From Spizellomyces punctatus DAOM BR117 (taxonomy: Eukaryota; Chytridiomycota; Chytridiomycetes; Spizellomycetales; Spizellomycetaceae): DNA of 64,000 bases. Both the position numbers and the translations under genes were made by a program. Location: NCBI RefSeq assembly GCF_000182565.1, contig NW_015971537.1, forward strand, positions 1,523,299 to 1,587,298, in the 5' to 3' direction. Under the pieces are notes generated by a model, which saw nothing but the letters and a program-made list of their open reading frames with translations, ran no database searches and was not told the DNA's origin. Shown piece by piece: positions 57,602-64,000 of this stretch (position 1 is its first letter; the number at the start of each line of letters is the position of its first letter).

Positions 57602-58732
57602 AATGAGAGATGAGATTATATTTGCAAAGCCCTACTCGGCAATACCCAGAGAAAGACGTACATAGAAGCTGAGGGATGACGGGAATGCTGCCCGCAAGGC
57701 AACCGTACACACACTAGATGGACAACATCAACTTTTTTATTTGTACATAGTGATTGTTGGCTAGCAATAGTTGCTAATAAAGAAAGGAGGGCACGCGGGG
57801 CAGGCCAAGCGAAGCTCTCCTTGTGTTCTGCGCTTTCGATCGTGGTGAATTTCCATTTGCATGCTTACCATAAAAGGAATGTGCTAAGCTATGGCGCAGT
57901 AAGCAGTTCTCATTGGCTGTAATTTTTTTGTTCCAAGCCACATGCCTTGGGGTATAAAAGGCGGCTGCTCCCAATCCCCTCGATATTTCTTTACTTGTCT
58001 TAGGATTAACCTTCGACTCGCAACACATTATCTATACATATCACCCAATGATGAGAATTCGCGCTAAACAGAACTTGTTTTCTGAGTTCCGTGACAGATA
58101 GCGGAGGGTGTAACTGTCAGATATTCTTGTTTCTCTCGAGTGCTTGGTCTGAAAGTGGAAAATATACCCTAATTCACACCGAGGTAATCGAGCGCTAAAG
58201 TCGTTGTAGATTCGCACCATTTTGCAGACGTGTTGTATTTTATGGACACGGAACTTTTCCTGAGGGTGCGTAGAGGAGAAAACCAGGGTGTATGTTTCGC
58301 TCTTGGAGGGGCGTGCGTACATTCGCATCTTTGCAGCAGTTGAAGAATACTTTTTTTTGGCCTTTGACTCTAGTAGGATGCAGACATTTGTTTGATGCAC
58401 TTGTTTGAATCATGTTTGGCGAGATTTTAAATTCAATGCCATGTTTGCAAGAAGGAAAATGGCGTGAGACAAGCTGTATTGCTCATCAGAATCTCCTTGT
58501 TGATGCATGTCAAATTCCAAAGTGAAAAACATAACCAAATTTTGGACGCCCGCTATCTCGCCATTAACGATGCGATGAGCAGCGATTTGAGCTTGTTCCA
58601 TTTTCCCACAACTCGTAAGCACAGGATTTACTGGCAATTTGGGGTTTTGCCCGTATTCGCAATCTGCTAGCAAGAGTGTGTGCATTGCAGAGCCGCTCTC
58701 TGCTGCTGTCTTTGAGGCGTAGTCTCTCCGCA
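57602..58732. other. 1.1 kb spacer with an orphan promoter
   Basis: Between the transcription-factor stop and the EXD3-like ATG lies a CCAAT/TATA promoter (57912-57960). Downstream of it there is no long plus-strand ORF; the first ATG pair at 58048 opens only 17 codons. Two minus-strand frames of 119 codons each (58041-58400 and 58410-58769) oppose that promoter. They lack splice or family support, and the second overlaps the EXD3-like start. Confidence 0.45.
57912..57960 (+). promoter_or_regulatory. Orphan CCAAT (inverted) plus TATA promoter
   Basis: ATTGGCT at 57912 is followed 37 bases later by TATAAAAGGCGGC (TATA at 57953-57960), an unusually strong core promoter for this window. The likely start site near 57985 lies in a CT-rich stretch. 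The transcript it drives is unidentified. Confidence 0.5.
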
Positions 58733-60696
58733 ATGCCAAAAGGCGGAGCTGGGCCGTCATTTTACACATGCGTCAAAGATAACGATGCAGCCTCTGCGCT
58801 CAATCTCATTCAGTCCCATTTCCAACAGCAACAATCCCCGGCGTTCCCCCAAACCTTCCGGTCCCACGTACGCACTCACGAGGATCCTGTAGCATTCATA
58901 CTTGATATTGCTGCAAGCATTCAGTTGAAAGAATGCACGCTGAGAGAGCAACGCAAAGTCTTACGAGGACTCGGGGAAGTTGTGGGAAAGTTGTACTTGA
59001 GCGAGGATTGGACGGGCTGGATGAAGGACCAAATGAAAGAGAGAAAAGATGAAAAAACTAAAGTACTCGAGGAACTTGACGGTAAGAACTCAGAAGACCA
59101 GTACCCCAAACGACAGAAAACCGAGCGTGCCGTTAAGAGAATTGACGACGACATTACCCCAGCGTCAACAGCTCTCCGAACTACAAATACCAAGCGATTG
59201 CTATCCCTCCTTGCAAATTATACCGAATCGCCGCTCCTTTGCCTCCTAATCCCTCCTTTCGGAATCGCATTCAATGTATCTGACCATCGATTACTGGGGC
59301 GCTCTCTTTTCGAACGTCTTTTAGCAATAGGAGCCCTTGCAGAGTGCGTGATGCTTGCAACCGACTATGGATTTTATCCCTATGTCGATCATCGGGCATT
59401 ACTACTTCAGTTGGCGAGAGCAGAGGACAAGAAGAGCATAACTGTTTTGTTGGCCGGCTATACGGACCGCTTGATAACCTTTTGCGAGTTGATGGAGGAG
59501 ATGTGTTCGCAAGAGTTGAAAACTATAGATCACATGCTAGGTTCGGGACATTTTGTCGGAACAGAGCATAGAATGCTCTTGAAGCAATACGCCAAGGCGG
59601 GATCTGATATTATGGCCAAGCACCGGATTGACCCTGACGCGAATTATCATTCTGTGGCAGCTGCAAGCCGACTCATGACAGTGACTTGGCTTCTGCACGA
59701 AGTCGATTTGCTCATCTTTTCTTCTCCCAACCTGGACCTTGCAGAGCTCGAGGATTATACTGATATATTTGAAACAGTGGCTACAGCAGGGTCATCGAAG
59801 CGCTGGAAAACTGTGCTGAGTAAGCTTTTTGTGGGCCATTTTATGCGGTACGAGAAGACAAGACTTTATGGTGCCTTTCTATCCGAGTTGCTGCAAGTAC
59901 GAGATTTTTATGGTCAAATGACAAAAGTCACTGTGGAGCCAACACCGGAATTTCATTCCGTCCCGGCACACGGAAAGAAGATGGACATGTACCTATCGGA
60001 TGTGCCAGTGGAGTTTGTGAATACGTTAGAAAAACTTGAGGTTTTGAACGGACTGATCTCTGAGCGAGTCGTCAAAGTCGGAATTGACTGTGAATGGGCG
60101 CCGACGGCATTAAGAATCACTGCGGATACAGCACCACCGGCTATCCTCCAGATTGCATTAGATTTAAATGATGCAGACGAAACGAGTCCCGTCAATTCCG
60201 CACCACGCAGAATTTGCCGGATTCTCGATCTTATCCACCTTCCGCGCAAGGATCTATCTCGCACCCTCGAACGTCTTTTCACTAGCCGCACCATCCTTAA
60301 ATTGGGCTTTGACTTCTCGCATGATCTCTCCCTCCTCCGCACCATCTTCCCGTCTCTTCCACCACTTGCTCAAATCCCGCGGTTTGAAGACTTGTGCAAG
60401 TATCCCGTCAACGGTAACAACCCTACCAAAAAGCACAAAAACAGCTTGAAGAAGATGGTGGAGCTGATACTCCATAAAAGGTTGGACAAAACTGTGAGAA
60501 TCAGCAACTGGGAGAGAAGACCATTGAGAGCTAGTCAATTGAGATATGCTGGTATGTTTGTCATACGAGATCGCGTTGGCGGCCTGGGTACTGATGGCTT
60601 TCTCCATTGGCAGCTAATGATGCTATTGTGCTATTGGATTTGTATGATAAATATCAGACCGAGAAGGTGTCTGACGTGAAGCCTGTTAATGTTTGA
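58733..60696 (+). CDS. EXD3/Mut-7-like DEDDy 3'-5' exonuclease
   Basis: A long helical N-terminal region (LNLIQSHFQQQQSPAFPQ, LREQRKVLRGLGEVVGKLYL and so on) leads to a DEDDy nuclease fold. Exo I is VVKVGIDCEWAP (Asp and Glu), exo II is ILKLGFDFSHDLSLL (Asp), and exo III is formed by the join ASQLRYA|ANDAIVLLDLYDKY (Tyr and Asp). The last intron (GTATGTTTG to TTGGCAG) is required for the exo III aspartate. The N-terminal helical part plus DEDDy domain matches animal EXD3 and nematode MUT-7, which act on small RNAs or RNA turnover. The substrate here is unknown. The ATG at 58733 is the first in a frame open from 58676. Confidence 0.85.
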
Positions 60697-60795
60697 TGAT
60701 AATTTTTGTATATAGGTGAGATAGCTTTTATATCTGACGAATCGGTCACATTTTTCTTTGCTGTCAACGTTACTCTACACCCGTTTTGTTTGCAT

Positions 60796-62686
60796 CTATA
60801 TAGCCGCCCTGAGTAAATCACAAACCTTTTTATGTTCACCCCAATTCTTGACCTGACAAGGTCTCGAGCAGTACCATTCGCTTTTACACCTCGAGCACCG
60901 TTGTGTAGCAGTATGCGTTGACCGGTTTGGACAATCGGGGTTGGCACATTTCGGTGCATCAGGCAAAAGTGTCGAGAGTGTCGGGTGAGTATATGTTTCG
61001 GCAAGTCTGACGAGGAGAATGATATGTTGGTATATTTCATCGTCATTGGCCGCGCATTACAATGTGCCAGTTTACCCTTTGACAGTTTCTTCATCATCAT
61101 CTACCAGTCTCGTCAAAGTACTCTCACCAATCTTTTCCAGGTCCACATTCCGCAAAATCCCTTCCATGACAAGAGGCACTTCTTCCACAAATCCGGTCAA
61201 CAATGTACCGGTTGTCCCTGGTTCGGGGGGAGTGAAAAGGGAGAGTTCTTCGAGGTATCGGAGTAAGGAGGTCAATGGGGGAATTTGGTCGAGGACGGTT
61301 GCCGTGAGGTGTGGTTTGAGCTTTTGGGTAGCGATGAGTTTTGCTTCAGGATGAGGTACGGCGATGAATGGAAAAACCTACTTTGAGAACAACCGCATGG
61401 TTGTGGGTGTTGAATTGGTATTTTTGGCGGCATTCATCGGTAAGAAGCAAGTTGTATAGTGCTAGCCATGTCTAAGGGAGGCAAGTATTCACGTCTTTGG
61501 CACCATACCGATACACGAGGCGTAATGCACATGTCCACCCACCTGCGCTTCCCATCCGGTTACCCTCTCAACATCTTCCCCCACAACCTTTCTCCATTCA
61601 CCACCCTCTCCAAATCTCTCCAGAATCCATGCCTTCCCTTCCCGCCGTCTCCTCTGCCACGGTGCGCGTTCCATAACCCATACTAAAGCGCAAATCATAT
61701 CGTGTTTACCCAGCAGCCGCGTAGTTAGGGTGTACGGGAGAGAAGACAGATGGGTCGTTAGGTGTCGGATGAGCGAGAGGCTCGAGAGGTGAGTTGTTAA
61801 GGGAAGCGTGGTTTGCGCGCTGGCCAGTGGATGATCTTCATCGATGGCCTGCGTGTCGTCCCTTCGTCCATGAGCAGAAGGATGAGGAGTTCGTACCATG
61901 TCTTGCCCAAATCGCGATAAGCATACCAGCTACCCAAAGCTCCAATCTTTTTTGCGCAATAATCCACTAAATCAACCAATGCATCTGCACCCGCTTCACA
62001 TGCCGCAGAATTAAATAACACAATCTCAAGGAGGTTGAGCACGGTTGCTTCGTGGTAGATCTGTCCAACATTGCTCGTTGAGAACCGCGATGAAGAAAAG
62101 AACTGAACCATCAACTGGGTACATACAATAAAGTATAGCTTCAGCGTATTCGCTCGCTCAATTTTACTTTGAATCAGAGGCAGTATTCGAGTTTTCCACG
62201 CATCAATCAGCAACAGATCGTGGACAATCGTTTTAATCTGTCCCAACAGAGAAAACGTCAAACGTCATTGCAAGTGACGATGAAGGTCCAATCACACAGC
62301 ACCTTGTTAGCCAATATGAGACCCTCAGTGACAAACTCCTCGTTCATTTTCTGAGTATTATAATGGGCCTAGAAGAACGAGATAAATTACCAACCAAGAA
62401 TCCCATTCTCAAAAGGTGACTACGAGCAAATAGATATAGCTCATACCTGCATATTCAATCGCTCAATAACTTGATGCTGTTTCATCCACCCCTTTGTTCC
62501 AACATCTTCCAATGCAAATTCCCGAAGCCCTTCGATCAAGTGGTGGGATTCATACTCGGGGAGAACGGGACTGTGTAGCGGGTTCCTGAGATATTAGATC
62601 CAGTGCCTTTTTTAATGGGAGCAATGAATAACATACACGTCATCGGTAGGTGCAGAGCTGGATATATTACTTTGTGTTGTCATCAT
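60796..62686 (-). CDS. ZMYND10: ZMYND10, axonemal dynein assembly factor
   Basis: ZMYND10 is a cytoplasmic factor needed to stabilise and preassemble ciliary dynein arms. Seven or so exons give MMTTQSNISSSAPTDD, HHLIEGLREFALEDVGTKGW, QHQVIERLNMQAHYNTQKMN, IVHDLLLIDAWKTRILPLIQ, VYHEATVLNLLEIVLFNSAA, ALVDLVDYCAKKIGAL, WVMERAPWQRRRREGKAWIL, TWLALYNLLLTDECRQKYQF and LKPHLTATVLDQIPPLTSLL. The C-terminal MYND finger reads KCANPDCPNRSTHTATQRC, SRCKSEWYCSRPCQVKNWGE and HKKVCDLLRAAI. Agreement with the animal protein is continuous. Its presence implies motile flagella. It converges on the EXD3-like gene with a 99-base gap. Confidence 0.95.
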
Positions 62687-63248
62687 AATGGGCAGAAAAG
62701 TAAGCTAGAGGTTTAGATCAAAACTTGTTCTGCAAAACATATCTTCAACAGTTTGCAAGGGACGCGCAGCTAAACGCGCTTACTAAACTCGCGTCTGGTG
62801 CGCGGCTGCATGAAGCCTGCTGAACTGCTAGGAAAGTAAACGATCGGTCTAGAGCATACCGCAATGGACGATTGTAACGATACGTACCAACCAAGTCACT
62901 AAAAGTACAGCAAGTTCGATTTGGTATCTAATTTGGCATCAAACAAAGTTCGCTAGATTAAAAGGTACCCCCGATGTTCAATAGTTTGAAGACTTGGTGG
63001 GGAGGTAACCCCTGCAGAAGTCCTTTACGCGAGAAAGATGGATATGCATGTGATTGCCATACACGATACATGTATCCATTTTACGGACTGAAGGTGACGT
63101 TGACAGAGGATTAATGGAGATATAACTTACGGTATTCGACGATCGCGGAAGGTAGTGGGTGGCATTCCGCCTGCTTGTCGTTGAAACCCATACCATCCTT
63201 TGACTTGTAATAGCTACTAAGAAATGCTATCTTCACAACTGAAGTACC
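62687..63248. other. Spacer between ZMYND10 and tRNA-Arg
   Basis: This 562-base stretch includes the ZMYND10 promoter and the region upstream of the tRNA. No ORF, repeat or RNA is supported. Confidence 0.4.
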
Positions 63249-63320
63249 GGGCTTGTAGTGTAGTGGCTGCATATTCCCCTCCGGAGGGAAAGGTCCCAGG
63301 TTCGATCCCTGGCTGGCTCG
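63249..63320 (+). tRNA. tRNA-Arg (anticodon CCG)
   Basis: The cloverleaf folds as a 72-nt tRNA. The acceptor 5' strand is GGGCTTG (63249-63255), followed by TA and a D arm containing AGTGG. The anticodon stem TTCCC/GGGAA encloses the loop CTCCGGA, giving anticodon CCG, which reads CGG (Arg). The variable loop is AGGTC. The T arm is CCAGG, TTCGATC, CCTGG, and the acceptor 3' strand CTGGCTC is followed by discriminator G. The internal B box (GGTTCGATCC) is perfect. The acceptor has two G-U pairs and one U-U mismatch at position 6:67. No intron is present. A T6 run follows 21 bases downstream. Confidence 0.88.
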
Positions 63321-63538
63321 CTAAGTTCCAGATGCGCGTCATTTTTTGCCGATTTAAAACACTCGCAAAGCGACATCTCAGCTCATGGATCTACATGCAG
63401 TAATGGCACAATTGTTGCAAGTTTTAAACTATTCATCTTCAATATTGGTGGGTATTTGAAAATTTGAACGGCCAGTCAATCACTTGATCAACTGCTCTTG
63501 CAAATGCTTTTCTTGCAAATGGCCGCAGTATGCTTATA
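63321..63538. other. Short spacer after tRNA-Arg
   Basis: It holds the Pol III terminator and the 3' UTR of the zinc-finger gene. Confidence 0.4.
63342..63347 (+). terminator. Pol III terminator (T6) of tRNA-Arg
   Basis: A run of six T residues lies 21 bases after the discriminator base, which is adequate for RNA polymerase III termination. Confidence 0.6.
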
Positions 63539-64000
63539 TTACTCCTTTGGTAAACCACACATTTCACATGTATCAGCCGAACCCGCATTATTAAATGTGC
63601 AATATTTGCAAGCCCACGACGCCCCAGTACTGCTTGAGGCTCTCGTCGCTGTTGCCGCCGAACTCGCTCCTGATCCAGATCCTGCATCCATATAGCTGCC
63701 CACTCCTCCTCCATGGGCACCGGCCTCGTTCAATATCATCAGTAAGGTTTGCCATGAACTTTGATGTACGAGTTGGTTGGCAGTCTCTTCACTGTGGTTC
63801 TTGGCAATTTGGTATACCAGTTCAAAATCCGGCTAAAAGTGACGAACTTTGAGATATGCTAGCCCCGAACTCCTTGACCAAGCCTTTCCACTTACCGCTT
63901 CTATAACATGTAGATGCTTTAGATATACCAAGGCATGGAAATCCGAAAGTGCATCTGTAAGCTTTCCAGTGCTGAAATGTCGTTGCAGTGCCGCAGTGTC
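63539..64000 (-). CDS. C-terminal part of a protein ending in a RanBP2/NZF zinc finger (5' part outside window)
   Basis: Two visible exons continue beyond the window edge. The upstream one reads HFSTGKLTDALSDFHALVYL and KHLHVIEA, splices at GTAAGT (3' site TTTTAG), and continues PDFELVYQIAKNHSEETANQ. A Gly/Ser/Ala-rich linker follows, then the finger WACKYCTFNNAGSADTCEMC, with the protein ending GLPKE. The Trp, four cysteines and Asn fit an NZF/RanBP2 finger, which often binds ubiquitin. The helical part is not recognised. The parent protein may act in ubiquitin signalling (inference). Confidence 0.7.

Noticed and set aside
58041-58769. Two adjacent minus-strand frames of 119 codons each
   Set aside because: No signal peptide, motif, splice logic or promoter supports them; they oppose a strong plus-strand TATA promoter and the second overlaps the EXD3-like start.

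Overview
The window is nuclear DNA from a fungus, most likely a zoosporic early-diverging one (chytrid-like). Genes carry many short GT-AG introns, mostly about 45-190 bases, and are packed at roughly one per 1.8 kb on both strands with no operons. The gene set mixes fungal hallmarks (a Zn2Cys6 factor of the Ert1/AcuM type, a fungal-type Tudor-less SMN) with genes that yeasts have largely lost but animals keep: ZMYND10 (motile-cilium dynein assembly), UXT, DCTN6, COA8, PIG-Q, EXD3 and CENP-I. ZMYND10 is the strongest pointer to a flagellated zoospore. Splice structures were worked out by eye from reading frame, family conservation and splice-site consensus. Gene ends are therefore firmer than internal exon borders.

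Layout. 0-12 kb: end of an unknown gene, an RlmN-like radical SAM methyltransferase (-), SHQ1 (+), CENP-I (-), a small membrane protein (-) and a large unrecognised gene (+). 12-24 kb: secretory cyclophilin (-), a repeat-bearing spacer, mitochondrial-type enoyl-CoA isomerase (-), syntaxin (+), a retropepsin-like protein (+), a promethin-like protein (+), UXT (-), a 1.5 kb poorly understood spacer and TRM5 (-). 24-36 kb: SMN (+), VPS34 (+), SDHC (-), bL19m (-), COA8 (+), TRM1 (-), TSR2 (+) and an Alba protein (-). 36-49 kb: topoisomerase III (+), a flavin-reductase fusion (+), F-box (-), LSM3 (-), PCNA (+), GPI1/PIG-Q (-), DCTN6 (-) and TRAPPC2 (+). 49-64 kb: CUE/CCCH/Smr protein (-), CCT6 (-), CWC24 (+), Ert1/AcuM-like factor (+), EXD3-like exonuclease (+), ZMYND10 (-), tRNA-Arg(CCG) and the 3' end of a zinc-finger gene (-).

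Functional themes are RNA maturation and modification (RlmN-like, SHQ1, TRM5, SMN, TRM1, TSR2, Alba/Rpp25-like, LSM3, CWC24, EXD3-like), membrane traffic (syntaxin, VPS34, TRAPPC2), mitochondria (SDHC, bL19m, COA8, isomerase, flavin-reductase fusion) and chromosome biology (CENP-I, TOP3, PCNA). Neighbours do not form an evident pathway. Several divergent pairs with short shared promoters (bL19m/COA8, LSM3/PCNA, DCTN6/TRAPPC2, TRM5/SMN, TRM1/TSR2) could be co-expressed. A TCACGTGA-like palindrome recurs in spacers and promoter regions.

No complete mobile element, CRISPR array or viral gene is visible. The observations most worth a second look are the syntaxin with histidine at the zero-layer glutamine position, the solitary retropepsin-fold protein with an altered active site, the flavin-reductase fusion, a fungal RlmN homologue whose iron-sulfur motif is split by an intron, the CCT6 start codon split by an intron, and two orphan CCAAT/TATA promoters.
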